This document shows positions 36,712 through 45,584 of a DNA stretch of 55,187 nt, piece after piece. Position 1 is the first letter of the stretch, and every line of letters starts with the position of its first letter. The position numbers and the translations under genes are program-made. Below the pieces are notes generated by a model, which saw only the letters and a list, made by a program, of their open reading frames with translations, was not told where the DNA came from and did not search any database. This DNA comes from an uncultured Mailhella sp. (GTDB lineage: Bacteria; Desulfobacterota; Desulfovibrionia; Desulfovibrionales; Desulfovibrionaceae): contig CALUPL010000069.1 in NCBI GenBank assembly GCA_944322635.1, forward strand, positions 1 through 55,187, in the 5' to 3' direction.

Positions 36712-38130
36712 CTAGAAGCGCAAATCCCTTTCGCCCTGCTCCAGTCTTTTCAAGTAAAGCGCCGTCTGATTTCTGCGGTTCTCCCGGCTGATGCGGGCAA
36801 GCTCATCGTCGATCATGCGGTTGCCGAGAGCACGCAGCTCGTCATCGGCATAGTCCAGCAGATATTCCTTGAAGGTAAGCATGGCGTTGGGCTGGCAGCA
36901 GTTGCTTATCTCTCCGCTTTTGGCCAGCGGCATGAAACGGTCGCCCGTACGACCGGACCGGTAACACGCCGTGCAGAAGCTCGGCAGATAGCCGTCCCGC
37001 ACGAGTCCCTTGAGCACATCCTCAGGCTTGCGCTCGTCGGCCAGATGAAACTGAGGAGCTTCCCCGGGGACGATCCTGCCCGGATGGGCATAACCGCCCA
37101 CGCCCACGCAGGAGCCTGCGCTCATCTGAGACATGCCTATGTCGAGCAGCTCCCGGCGAAATTCGGCAGATTCTCTGGTGGTGAGTATCATGCCGGTATA
37201 GGGCACGGCCAGACGCGTGACTGCAATAAGATGCTTGAAATCCCTGTCGTTCACCAGTCTGTAGGCGGAATAGTCCACGCCCTCGGCCGGCAGCAGACGG
37301 GGGAAGGAAATGGTGTGCGGTCCCACACCTGCCACGGCTTCAAGATGTTCCGCATGCATGAGCAGGCCCATGACTTCATAATGCCAGTCATAGAGACCAA
37401 AAAGCACGCCTATGCCCACATCGTCCAGTCCGCCGTCGAGCATTCCCCTGTCCATGGCCTCAGTATGCCATTCATAGTTGGCCTTGGGACCGCCCATGTG
37501 CATGAACTCATAGGTGGGCTTATGGTAGGTTTCCTGAAAAAGAATGTAGGTACCGAGTCCGGCATCCTTGAGCTTGCGGTAGTTCTCCGCCGTTGTGGCG
37601 GCAATATCCACATTCACGCGACGAATGGAGCCGTTGCGCAGCTTCGTGGAATAAATGGTGTGCATGCATTCAAGAATGTAATCGATGGGACAGTTGCGGT
37701 CATCCTCTCCCGCTTCCAGAAGAAGACGCTTGTGTCCGAGCGCTTCCAGCGCAAGCACCTCTTCCCTCAGCTCCTCCTGAGAAAGCTTGCGGCGAACCGT
37801 CTTGTTGCTGGCATGAAAGCCGCAGTAGCGACAGTTGTTCACACAGTAGTCGGAAAGATACAGAGGGGCGAACATCACGATGCGCCGACCGTAAATGTGC
37901 TCCTTGATTTCGCGGGCCAGCGCATACATGCTCTTCAGAGTTTCCTCGTCATCCACAAAGAGCAGCACCGCAGCTTCGCGATGCGTAAGCCCGCGGCATT
38001 CGCGGGCCTTGTTCAGAATACGTTCCACCTCGGTTCTGTCGGAGGCAAGTTTCCTTCCTTCCTCCAAGGATTCCAGAATTTCGGCGTTGTCGATGAACTC
38101 GTTGGAATCGAGCGAACGAACATCGTACAT
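36712..38130 (-). CDS. hydG: [FeFe]-hydrogenase maturase HydG (tyrosine lyase)
   Basis: HydG is a radical-SAM enzyme that splits tyrosine and makes the CO and CN ligands of the hydrogenase H-cluster. The 472-residue length fits HydG rather than the shorter ThiH. The SAM-cluster motif is CVNNCRYC (Cys96, 100, 103). The HydG-specific C-terminal cluster motif CX2CX22C is present exactly (Cys386, 389, 412 in CTACYRSGRTGDRF and NCCQPNAM). It stands alone, away from hydE and hydF in this window, and is divergent from a TM1266-type gene. An intrinsic-terminator-like hairpin lies in its leader. Confidence 0.93.
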   Translation of the reverse strand: MYDVRSLDSNEFIDNAEILESLEEGRKLASDRTEVERILNKARECRGLTHREAAVLLFVDDEETLKSMYALAREIKEHIYGRRIVMFAPLYLSDYCVNNCRYCGFHASNKTVRRKLSQEELREEVLALEALGHKRLLLEAGEDDRNCPIDYILECMHTIYSTKLRNGSIRRVNVDIAATTAENYRKLKDAGLGTYILFQETYHKPTYEFMHMGGPKANYEWHTEAMDRGMLDGGLDDVGIGVLFGLYDWHYEVMGLLMHAEHLEAVAGVGPHTISFPRLLPAEGVDYSAYRLVNDRDFKHLIAVTRLAVPYTGMILTTRESAEFRRELLDIGMSQMSAGSCVGVGGYAHPGRIVPGEAPQFHLADERKPEDVLKGLVRDGYLPSFCTACYRSGRTGDRFMPLAKSGEISNCCQPNAMLTFKEYLLDYADDELRALGNRMIDDELARISRENRRNQTALYLKRLEQGERDLRF

Positions 38131-38623
38131 GACAATCCCCCGGCGGAAATCCGCCCCGGCTCACGCCGGCCATGGCAAAAACTGCCGTTCATCATGGCGC
38201 GCTCAAATAAAAAAGGCGCCTGTCCGCAAGGAAAGGCGCCCGGCAGTCGAAAATTTCCGCAAAAAACAGAAGACAGGCGGGGGCAGCACAGACCTTTCTG
38301 CTCAGAATGAAACACAAGGCTCTTCTTTGCAGTCGGGACACCGTAACAAAAGCCGCACGGAAGCGGCGTAACCTTCCGGAAGATGAATCCGCCGGTCGGA
38401 TGGAGGCATCATACGCTTTTTGCCCCATGAGGCAAGAGGCTTTCTCCTACCGGGCTTTCATGAAAGCCCCTTTTTGAACGAAGCTTTTCCCGCACGGCCA
38501 TCTATCCTTGACAACGGCCGACATTCCTGAAAGTCTCCGTCCATCCGGGAAGAAATTCCTCTTCACGAGTGCCGCCGCTCGCGCCGCATTCTTGAAGGAA
38601 TACCTTTTTACAGGAGAAAAAAC
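38131..38623. other. Divergent control region between hydG and the TM1266-type gene
   Basis: These 493 bases hold the hydG leader with a terminator-like hairpin (38209-38240) and the promoter of the regulator gene, whose AGGAG site lies at 38610-38616. No gene is visible. A shared region suggests co-regulation of the two hydrogenase-related genes. Confidence 0.45.
38209..38240 (-). terminator. Terminator-like hairpin in the hydG leader (possible attenuator)
   Basis: On the minus strand a 7-bp stem (AGGCGCC with GGCGCCT, 12-base loop) is followed by TTTTTT. It lies 79 bases upstream of the hydG start, reading into hydG. No minus-strand gene lies just upstream that would need it, so it may control hydG transcription. 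Confidence 0.6.
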
Positions 38624-38872
38624 ATGGAAGAAAACCGCCTCGGCATTGTCGGCATCATCGTGGAAGATCTTGAGGCCTCCGCCGCTCTGAACGCCATTCT
38701 GCATCAGTATTCCGACATCATCGTCGGCCGCCTGGGCATACCCTACCGCGACAGAGGCGTGTCCATCATTTCCATTGCCGTGGACGGCAGCAATGAAGCC
38801 ATTTCCGCCATGACAGGCAAAATCGGCCAGCTCGACCACGTGTCCGTCAAGTCCGTCATCACCAAGATGTAA
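38624..38872 (+). CDS. TM1266-type iron-only hydrogenase system regulator
   Basis: This 82-residue protein has the ferredoxin-like/ACT fold pattern of the TM1266 family, which is repeatedly found with [FeFe]-hydrogenase genes: LGIVGIIVEDLEAS, then HQYSDIIVGRLGIPYRDRG, and ISIAVDGSNEAISAMTGKIG. Its biochemical role is unproven; a regulator or assembly role is assumed from context. AGGAG lies eight bases before the ATG. The divergent hydG supports the family assignment. Confidence 0.85.
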   Translation: MEENRLGIVGIIVEDLEASAALNAILHQYSDIIVGRLGIPYRDRGVSIISIAVDGSNEAISAMTGKIGQLDHVSVKSVITKM

Positions 38873-38895
38873 CGCCACGCGGCATTCCTTTTCAG

Positions 38896-38928
38896 GCCCG
38901 ACCACTTCATGTCCGGTCGGGCTTTTTT
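38896..38928 (+). terminator. Terminator of the TM1266-type gene
   Basis: GCCCGACC and GGTCGGGC form a perfect 8-bp stem with an 11-base loop, followed by six T. Confidence 0.9.
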
Positions 38929-39023
38929 CATGCCCTTCCGCCGACAACGGACAGTTCCGCTTCGGTTTATTTTCCCGGGGAAAAGTCCTATGGTCGGAAG
39001 GAATCACCGCCACAGGAGTCACC

Positions 39024-39869
39024 ATGCGAGAAATTTCCGTTGAACTCATACGCGATACCGTGGCCAGACTGGCCATAGAAGCCTGCTGCCGTCTCCCGGA
39101 ATCCACGCTCGACGCCATGCGTCATGCCAGAGAATGCGAACTTTCCCCCACCGGACGCGACGTGCTCGACCAGCTCATCACGAACGCAGGCATAGCCGCC
39201 TCGGAAAACGTTCCCATCTGCCAGGATACCGGTCTTGCCGTGGTGTTCGCCGAAATAGGACAGGACGTCCACATTACCGGCGGACTTTTTGAAGACGCCG
39301 TCAATCAGGGCATTGCCAAGGGATACACGGAAGGATATCTGCGCAAGTCCTCGGTGGAGGAACCGCTTTTCGAACGCAGAAATACCGGCGACAACACTCC
39401 GGCCATCATCCACATACGCCTTGTTGCCGGTGACCGCATCACCCTGTGCCTTGCCCCCAAGGGCGCAGGCAGCGAAAACAAGGGGGCCCTGCACATGCTC
39501 GTGCCCGCAGACGGTCTGGAAGGCGTGAAAAAAGCCGTGGTGGAAACCGTGCGTCACGCCGGAGCCAGCCCGTGCCCTCCCATGGTCATAGGCGTAGGCA
39601 TCGGCGGCAACATGGAAACGGCCTGCCTGTGCGCCAAAAAAGCCTGCGCCAGAGACGTGAACAGCCGCAATTCCGATCCGCGCTACGCACAGCTGGAAGA
39701 CGAACTTCTGGACCTTGTCAACAAACTCGGCACCGGTCCCGCAGGACTCGGCGGAAGCGTCACCGCCTTCAAGGTAAACGTCGAGTTCTGCGCCACGCAC
39801 ATCGCCAGTCTGCCCGTAGCCGTGAACATCAACTGCAACGCCGCGCGTCACGCAAAAGCCGTGCTGTGA
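39024..39869 (+). CDS. Class I fumarate hydratase, alpha subunit
   Basis: The 281-residue protein is the Fe-S-binding subunit of a two-subunit, oxygen-sensitive hydro-lyase. Likely cluster cysteines lie in PICQDTG near residue 65, in the GIGGNMETACLCAKKA region and in NVEFCATHIASLPVAVNINC near the end. With the beta subunit it interconverts fumarate and malate. The closely related L-tartrate dehydratase cannot be excluded from sequence alone. GGAG precedes the ATG and the beta-subunit gene follows after nine bases. Confidence 0.88.
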   Translation: MREISVELIRDTVARLAIEACCRLPESTLDAMRHARECELSPTGRDVLDQLITNAGIAASENVPICQDTGLAVVFAEIGQDVHITGGLFEDAVNQGIAKGYTEGYLRKSSVEEPLFERRNTGDNTPAIIHIRLVAGDRITLCLAPKGAGSENKGALHMLVPADGLEGVKKAVVETVRHAGASPCPPMVIGVGIGGNMETACLCAKKACARDVNSRNSDPRYAQLEDELLDLVNKLGTGPAGLGGSVTAFKVNVEFCATHIASLPVAVNINCNAARHAKAVL

Positions 39870-39878
39870 GGAATAATC

Positions 39879-40436
39879 ATGCCCGTTACCCATCATCTTA
39901 CCACGCCCCTTTCCCGCGACGACATCCGCAAGCTGAACATAGGCGACCTTGTCTTTCTTACCGGCACCATCTATGCCGCACGCGACGCGGCCCACAAACG
40001 CATGATCGAAGCCCTCGACAGAGGGGAATCCCTCCCCTTCGACCCGGCCGGACAGCTCATTTACTACGTCGGACCTACCCCCGCCAGACCGGGCAGACCC
40101 ATAGGGTCCGCAGGCCCCACGACCTCCGGCCGCATGGACGCCTACGCTCCCCGGCTCATGGAACTGGGACTTGCCGGCATGATAGGCAAGGGCAACCGAT
40201 CAAAAAACGTCATGGATGCCATACGCAGCAACGTCTGCGTCTATTTCGCGGCCACAGGCGGGGCTGCTGCGCTCATTTCCCGCTGCATCACATCCTACAC
40301 CGTACTGGCCTGGCCTGAACTCGGCCCCGAAGCCCTGGCCGCCATGGAGGTGAAGGACTTCCCCGTCACCGTCGTAGCCGACTGCTACGGCGGAGATCTG
40401 TACGAAGAAGGCAAAAAGCCCTATCAGACCATCTGA
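39879..40436 (+). CDS. Class I fumarate hydratase, beta subunit
   Basis: This 185-residue subunit corresponds to the C-terminal domain of one-piece class I fumarases. Typical segments are GDLVFLTGTIYAARDAAHKR near residue 29, YYVGPTPARPG near 64, GPTTSGRMD near 84 and IGKGNRSKNV near 106. It contributes substrate-binding residues to the active site formed with the alpha subunit. It is cotranscribed and starts after AGGA. Confidence 0.9.
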   Translation: MPVTHHLTTPLSRDDIRKLNIGDLVFLTGTIYAARDAAHKRMIEALDRGESLPFDPAGQLIYYVGPTPARPGRPIGSAGPTTSGRMDAYAPRLMELGLAGMIGKGNRSKNVMDAIRSNVCVYFAATGGAAALISRCITSYTVLAWPELGPEALAAMEVKDFPVTVVADCYGGDLYEEGKKPYQTI

Positions 40437-40462
40437 ACCTGCGGGCGTGACCGAACGCTTCT

Positions 40463-40495
40463 CCCCTTCGGAATTTCCTTCCGAAGGGGATTTTT
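40463..40495 (+). terminator. Terminator of the fumarase operon
   Basis: CCCCTTCGGAA and TTCCGAAGGGG form a perfect 11-bp stem with a 5-base loop and a following ATTTTT. Confidence 0.9.
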
Positions 40496-40854
40496 CATGT
40501 CGTAACGGCGGGCGTACGCCGTCTCACGACGAAAAAACTCTCCGAATCCTGCCGCGCCATGAATCGACTTTCTCCTCGTCCCGGTAAAAATGCCATGGAC
40601 AGGAACTCCGTTCGACATTCAGGAAAATGGCAGCAGTCTCTCCCCGCCGAGGACAAGGAAAAAGCATCGCCGTACCTCCCCCCCTGCCGTCTTACCGTCC
40701 GCAGCAAAAGTCTCCTTTGCCCGGCCTCATCCTGCTTCAGCTCCGTTGCGTTCGAAACGGAAGCCTCATCCTTTTCAGGGGCATCGTTTCCCTCTCCCGG
40801 ATTTTCTGTTCGTCGCATTTCAGAATATGCCCCGGAAACGAATACCGTTTGTTA

Positions 40855-40868
40855 TATGTCATGACATA
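40855..40868. promoter_or_regulatory. Palindromic operator candidate TGTCATGACA
   Basis: TATGTCATGACATA is a perfect 14-bp palindrome. More half-sites follow in the same gap: TGTCAT near 40892 and 40954, and ATGACA near 41006. The half-site resembles a PhoB repeat, but repeat spacing does not match a standard Pho box. Confidence 0.45.
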
Positions 40869-40976
40869 CGGAGCAAGTTTGTAACAAAAAATGTCATGAA
40901 GAAAATTCCATTTGTCCTTTATATTTTATTTTTTCACAAGATTATAAAGAAATTGTCATAAAAAAAATTCCCATTG

Positions 40977-41006
40977 TTGACGAATGATATTTTATGAACG
41001 TATATA
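40977..41006 (+). promoter_or_regulatory. Sigma-70-type promoter of the 1018-residue protein gene
   Basis: TTGACG (40977-40982) is followed after 17-18 bases by GTATAT/TATATA (41000-41006). The start codon lies 61 bases downstream. An ATGACA half-site touches the -10 region. Confidence 0.55.
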
Positions 41007-41066
41007 TGACAGAATCGTTACAAATATTCCTTTTCCCCTTGCAGGGGTGCATAACGGATACATCCC

Positions 41067-44000
41067 ATGGCCGACATGCTTTTTTTCGACAGGCAGGACA
41101 GAGCCCTTATGAAGATGATCAACGGCATCATCGACTACGGCCCCTCCTCCGACCTTGAGCACAAAATCTTCAATGCCAGGCTTCATCCCCACGGCATTCT
41201 GAATCTCTCCACCTCTCATGAATTCCGCATGGCCCAGGCAGTCATCAACCTTCTCGGCAGCCTCACCAAGGCGGGGCCTGCGGAAGACCGACTCGGCGCG
41301 CTGCGCACTCTGCACGACGAAGTGCTGCACAGCGCCCAGACCACGTTCCGCTACAACACGGGCCGCGTTCTCATACAAATCATGAAGGCCATCATACGCT
41401 CGCGCAACGACGAGGAAACGCAGCTCAGACTGATTCATGATTTCCGAAAGGCCGTCTCCGGCAATCCCCGCATAGTGCGGGAATTTCTTACCCGCCATCA
41501 TCTCATGGAAATGCCGGAAGAATGGAATCAGCTCACCATGGACCATCATGTTCACGATTCCAACACCAAGGGGCGGAAAAACGCCACCTTTCTCATCATG
41601 GACGCCTGGGTCAAAGGCATACGGTACCTTACCGTGGTGTACTACAACTACGTGGATCTTGAAGTTGCGCGGGAACTTTTGAGCGCCGCCTCCATCATGG
41701 GCATTTCCGTACGCATAGGGCTTGAATTCCGGGCAGCCTTCCGCGGAAAATACGTCAACTTCATATGGGCGCCGCGCGGCTTTTCCGACATTGAGGATTT
41801 TCTGGAATTCCTCAGTTCCAACGCCATGCGTGCCTTCATGAACGAAGGACGGCAGGCCTCGCGATGGATTCAGAGTCATGTCATGGCCACCCTCGACTTG
41901 TGGAACAGCAAGCATGCCCCGGCGCTCACGCGCGATCTCGGCATTCCCGTCACCACGCTGGACAAAGAAGCCTTCCTCACTTTCGTGGGCAACGGCCAGC
42001 CCTCCCTGCTGCATCTTGCCGAATTCGCCCACAAGGCACTTCTTCCGAAATTTCAGGAGAGAATCGAAGCCCTCACCATGGAGCTTGAAGAAGCCGACGA
42101 CAAACGCCGGGCGGAGCTTCTGCGCCGCATTCAACGCATGGACGAGTTCACGCCTTCCGTCATTCACGACAGCTGTCTTGCTCCGGAGTGCAACCCGGAG
42201 CTTCCCTCGCCGGAAGACCCGCCCGTATCCGATGACGACCCCCGCCCCGAACTTCTGCGTCTCAGCGTGCCGCAGCTTCTCGAAAGGCTGAGCTCCCTGC
42301 GCAGCGGCTACCGAATCACCCTTCAGCTTGCCGGGCTCACGGCAGAAGACGTGCTGGAAATACTGTGGGACGGTCAGGGGTTCATAACGCATCTGGAGCT
42401 TTTCAACGTCAAGGAATGGCATGACGGCAATCTTTCGCACCTCAAGGAAATCAACGACCTTCAGGTTGCCATCAACAAGGGCGACGTCATGCTGCTCAAG
42501 AAAATGCTGCGCGGCATGCTCCGGAGGTTCGATTGCGAATGCTGCCCCGACACGCAGGCCCGCTGTGCAAAATTCCGCGCCATTCTTGCCGACATTCCCG
42601 CACTGCAGGCACTCTACAAATACGCGCCGCTGGCCAGCCACATGGGTACGGATTCCACAAGTCATCTCGGAAACCGCTACGGCATGGGACTCGCCGTGCC
42701 GGAAACGCTCCCCGGCTCGGCAAGAAAACGTCTGAAGGGCAGCAGGTACATAAGCTCCGTAACCCTTCCCCTGCGCATACAGCTGGGCTACAGGGAAGAA
42801 TATCATCCGCAGGGACATACTTCCGCCCTTGTTTCATGGCTGCGCCGCACACTGGGACTCATAACATGCGGAATGAGCCGTACCCGGGAATGGGAGCCTC
42901 TCTATGACGACGTGCGCATAGAACAGCCCGGCAATCTTGTCACCATGGGCGGTCTCACCATGGAAAAATCCAACGGATTTTCCGAAAAACACACGGAGGA
43001 AACGGAGGAACAGGAAAAAAGCGGCGGACGAGCCTATCTGAACACCACATTTTCCAACATTCTCAAGGTGCTCCTCGGGTTCATTCCCGCCATGCTCACC
43101 TTCCTGAACACGCAGGAGTGGTGGGTTCTGGCCTGGTTCGGCGCTCCCATATGGTTCGGCATCACCGGCGTGCGCAACGTCATTCAGGCCGTCATCGCCG
43201 GCGGCGGCGTACGCAAGAACATGCTGCTTTCCTGGAAAAAATTCGTCAACTGGTCCAGAGTGTGCGATTCACTCATGTACACGGGCATATCCGTCATTCT
43301 GCTGGAAGGCATCACGCGAAACCTTCTGCTCAGCCGTGTGCTCGGCCTTACCGTGGAAAACGCTTCCCTGCTGGTATTTTCCATCATTGCCCTTGCCAAC
43401 GGCATCTATATTTCGTCGCACAATATCTATCGCGGATTTCCGAGAACCGCCATCATAGGAAACTTTTTCCGCAGCGTGCTGGCCATTCCCGTGGCCATGC
43501 TCTACAATTCCGTTCTCTACTCCGTTTTCCCGCTCATCATCAGCATTCCGCCGGAACAGATTCTTATTCCCGCAGCGGCCATCGTTTCGAAATTCGCTTC
43601 CGACACCGTCGCCGGCGTCATAGAGTCCACGGCCGACAGACGCAACAACTACCGCCTGCGGGCATGGGACTACCGCACCAAGCTCAAGCAGCTTTTCGAC
43701 TGCTACACCAGACTGGAACTCGCCTTTCCCGACAAGGACATGCTGGCTCTGCTCGCCCAGCCGAGAGAATTCATACGGTTCACGAGTCAGGAAAAGGCCC
43801 GCGCCCTTCAGATGGAAAGCATCATCAATGCTCTGGATCTCATGTACTTCTGGTATTACCAGCCGTGCGCCCAGCAGACGCTCCTCGCGCTGATCAGAGA
43901 AATGACCCGTGAGGAACGCATCGTTCTGGCCCGTTTTCAGAGCATTCTGCTCAATGTGCAGGAGGTGTGTCAGCTCTTCGTGGACGGCATGCTGGGCGTA

Positions 44001-44123
44001 AACTTCTCCCGCGCCCTTTCCTTCTATCTGGATAATTACGAAGACTATATCGACACCATAGCAGGACACTGCTCCGGATTCGACACAAGACATCGGGAGG
44101 CGGAAAAAACGACGAAAAACTGA
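41067..44123 (+). CDS. Large membrane protein of unknown function (1018 residues)
   Basis: I do not recognise this protein. The first 640 or so residues are hydrophilic and mostly helical, with a charged stretch (EELEEADDKRRAELLRRIQ near 340) and a Cys-rich patch CECCPDTQARC near residue 490. An acidic linker (EETEEQEKSGG near 645) leads to about six hydrophobic segments between residues 657 and 850. A cytoplasmic helical tail of about 165 residues follows. No ATP-binding, transport or catalytic motif is apparent. It has its own promoter and stands alone, so function cannot be taken from context. The ATG at 41067 is the first in the frame; no strong ribosome binding site is seen. Confidence 0.85.
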   Translation: MADMLFFDRQDRALMKMINGIIDYGPSSDLEHKIFNARLHPHGILNLSTSHEFRMAQAVINLLGSLTKAGPAEDRLGALRTLHDEVLHSAQTTFRYNTGRVLIQIMKAIIRSRNDEETQLRLIHDFRKAVSGNPRIVREFLTRHHLMEMPEEWNQLTMDHHVHDSNTKGRKNATFLIMDAWVKGIRYLTVVYYNYVDLEVARELLSAASIMGISVRIGLEFRAAFRGKYVNFIWAPRGFSDIEDFLEFLSSNAMRAFMNEGRQASRWIQSHVMATLDLWNSKHAPALTRDLGIPVTTLDKEAFLTFVGNGQPSLLHLAEFAHKALLPKFQERIEALTMELEEADDKRRAELLRRIQRMDEFTPSVIHDSCLAPECNPELPSPEDPPVSDDDPRPELLRLSVPQLLERLSSLRSGYRITLQLAGLTAEDVLEILWDGQGFITHLELFNVKEWHDGNLSHLKEINDLQVAINKGDVMLLKKMLRGMLRRFDCECCPDTQARCAKFRAILADIPALQALYKYAPLASHMGTDSTSHLGNRYGMGLAVPETLPGSARKRLKGSRYISSVTLPLRIQLGYREEYHPQGHTSALVSWLRRTLGLITCGMSRTREWEPLYDDVRIEQPGNLVTMGGLTMEKSNGFSEKHTEETEEQEKSGGRAYLNTTFSNILKVLLGFIPAMLTFLNTQEWWVLAWFGAPIWFGITGVRNVIQAVIAGGGVRKNMLLSWKKFVNWSRVCDSLMYTGISVILLEGITRNLLLSRVLGLTVENASLLVFSIIALANGIYISSHNIYRGFPRTAIIGNFFRSVLAIPVAMLYNSVLYSVFPLIISIPPEQILIPAAAIVSKFASDTVAGVIESTADRRNNYRLRAWDYRTKLKQLFDCYTRLELAFPDKDMLALLAQPREFIRFTSQEKARALQMESIINALDLMYFWYYQPCAQQTLLALIREMTREERIVLARFQSILLNVQEVCQLFVDGMLGVNFSRALSFYLDNYEDYIDTIAGHCSGFDTRHREAEKTTKN

Positions 44124-44266
44124 TGCTGCAGACACATCGCCGCGCGTTTTCAGATGACGGGCTCATCCTGTCAGAATAACGACGCGGAAAAGCACCATGC
44201 AGACAATGTGCCGCCAGCGTTTCGACACTGCCTGCACGCCCGAAGAACACGATGGAACCGGCAACG

Positions 44267-44992
44267 TCATTCCGAAGGAACGTCTTCGGAAAGCGGCCAG
44301 GAAAGCAGGCAGTACCCTACATGCGTGACCGTTTTCAGTATGGGTCTTCCCGCCTGCTGAAGAGCCTTGCGCAAGGAATGAATATGGGTACGGAGCGAGT
44401 CGCTGTCCGGGGGAAACTCCCCGTATATCTCGTACTCCAGATCCTTGCGGGTCACCACTCCGGGGGCCTGGCGCATCAGTCGTGCCAATATGGTGAAGGC
44501 TATGGGACGAAGCTGCAGAGGGGTTCCTTCACAGGTAACCGTGTGCGTATAGGCATCAAGCTCAAGTCCCGCCCAGCTCAGACAACGTGACTGCGGCCGG
44601 GATCCCGTACGGCGTACTATAGCGCGCATTATGGCCTCAAGTTCCCGCAGATCGACGGATTTACTGACAAAAGCATCCGCTCCCCAGTTCAGACCCAGGA
44701 CTCTGGCTTCCAGAGACTCCCCGTTCATGAAAAGCAGAACGGGAGTTTCCAGACCTACCTCTTCCCGGAGACGACGGCACAGGGTAAGTCCGTCCATGCC
44801 TGAAAGGGCCATATCGATGAGAAGAAGCTCATAAGAACTGGAGGCCGCCCTTTTCCAGCCGGAAGTCCCGCTGGAAGCTCTGTCCATGTTGTAGCCGAGC
44901 GGCACAAGATAATCATACAAACTCCGGGCGAACTCTTCATCCTCTGTCACGATAAGCAAGCGAAGCCCTTTTTCCGATAGCAAAGATTCCAT
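44267..44992 (-). CDS. Orphan OmpR/PhoB-type response regulator
   Basis: The 241-residue protein has a receiver domain with acidic pocket TEDEEFA near residue 16, phospho-acceptor Asp in LLLIDMALSGMDG near 57 and the conserved Lys in SKSVD near 109. A C-terminal winged helix follows (PGVVTRKDLEYEIYG, then SLRTHIHSLRKAL). No histidine kinase is encoded nearby, so its partner is elsewhere. ATG 44992 is preferred (MESLLSEKG); a TTG at 45010 would add six residues. It converges on the large membrane protein gene. Confidence 0.85.
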   Translation of the reverse strand: MESLLSEKGLRLLIVTEDEEFARSLYDYLVPLGYNMDRASSGTSGWKRAASSSYELLLIDMALSGMDGLTLCRRLREEVGLETPVLLFMNGESLEARVLGLNWGADAFVSKSVDLRELEAIMRAIVRRTGSRPQSRCLSWAGLELDAYTHTVTCEGTPLQLRPIAFTILARLMRQAPGVVTRKDLEYEIYGEFPPDSDSLRTHIHSLRKALQQAGRPILKTVTHVGYCLLSWPLSEDVPSE

Positions 44993-45010
44993 GCTCTCAG
45001 GACCTCTCAA

Positions 45011-45584
45011 TTACACATAGTTCATAGTTTCATGTCCCGGAACCCAGACAAACGACGGCTTTGAACTCTGTTTTCCGGCAGATATCGACAAACACACCGA
45101 CGACATCTCGAAAGTCGTTCATCGATAGAACAAGCGTATGTTACAGCAAGAAAATATCCGTATTATCTATGTGCAACACGTCAATCTTTTCCCAAAAGAG
45201 CATCCCTTCAAAGTCACTGCTTTCTGAACAGCCAGAACTCAAGAATGATCATGGAACACTTCAAAAGAATATAGTCATATATTACATATAAATATTCATC
45301 ATGTTCCATGAAAAAACATTATTTCATACTATGAAAGAATATTTAATATTTTGATAATAAATCTGAAACAATTTCAAAAACGCTTTTTACCGCCTCTCAG
45401 AAAACGATCCGTCGGGAGATGTCTCCCTTTCCCCTCTCAGGGGGTAGCCAGCTCTGAAAACAGCCGACATATAAATGGAAAATCAAATATCTTCTTATAA
45501 AAAAACAAAAGCGGGAAAGGTCGGAACATGGCCTTTCCCGCTTGCTTATGAGCCTTTCAGCCGCTCCAATACACCGAAGGTGAA
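45011..45584. other. AT-rich gap between the response regulator and porin genes
   Basis: These 574 bases carry the porin terminator at the right end and, at the left, the unmapped promoter of the response regulator. A strongly AT-rich core (about 45250-45370) has no credible gene. Confidence 0.4.
45505..45543 (-). terminator. Terminator of the porin gene
   Basis: AAGCGGGAAAGG (45509-45520) pairs with CCTTTCCCGCTT (45532-45543). On the minus strand it is followed by a T-rich tract. It lies 41 bases after the porin stop. Confidence 0.88.

Larger units (their letters stand above)
40437..41066. other. Regulatory gap upstream of the 1018-residue protein gene
   Basis: The left part holds the fumarase terminator and GC-rich DNA without a credible gene. 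From about 40840 the DNA becomes very AT-rich. That part contains a 14-bp palindrome, further TGTCAT/ATGACA half-sites and a sigma-70-type promoter. Confidence 0.5.

Noticed and set aside
38131..38450. Cobalamin or other known riboswitch in front of hydG
   Set aside because: I looked for the conserved boxes of cobalamin, TPP, SAM and molybdenum-cofactor riboswitches and did not find them; only the terminator-like hairpin is supported.
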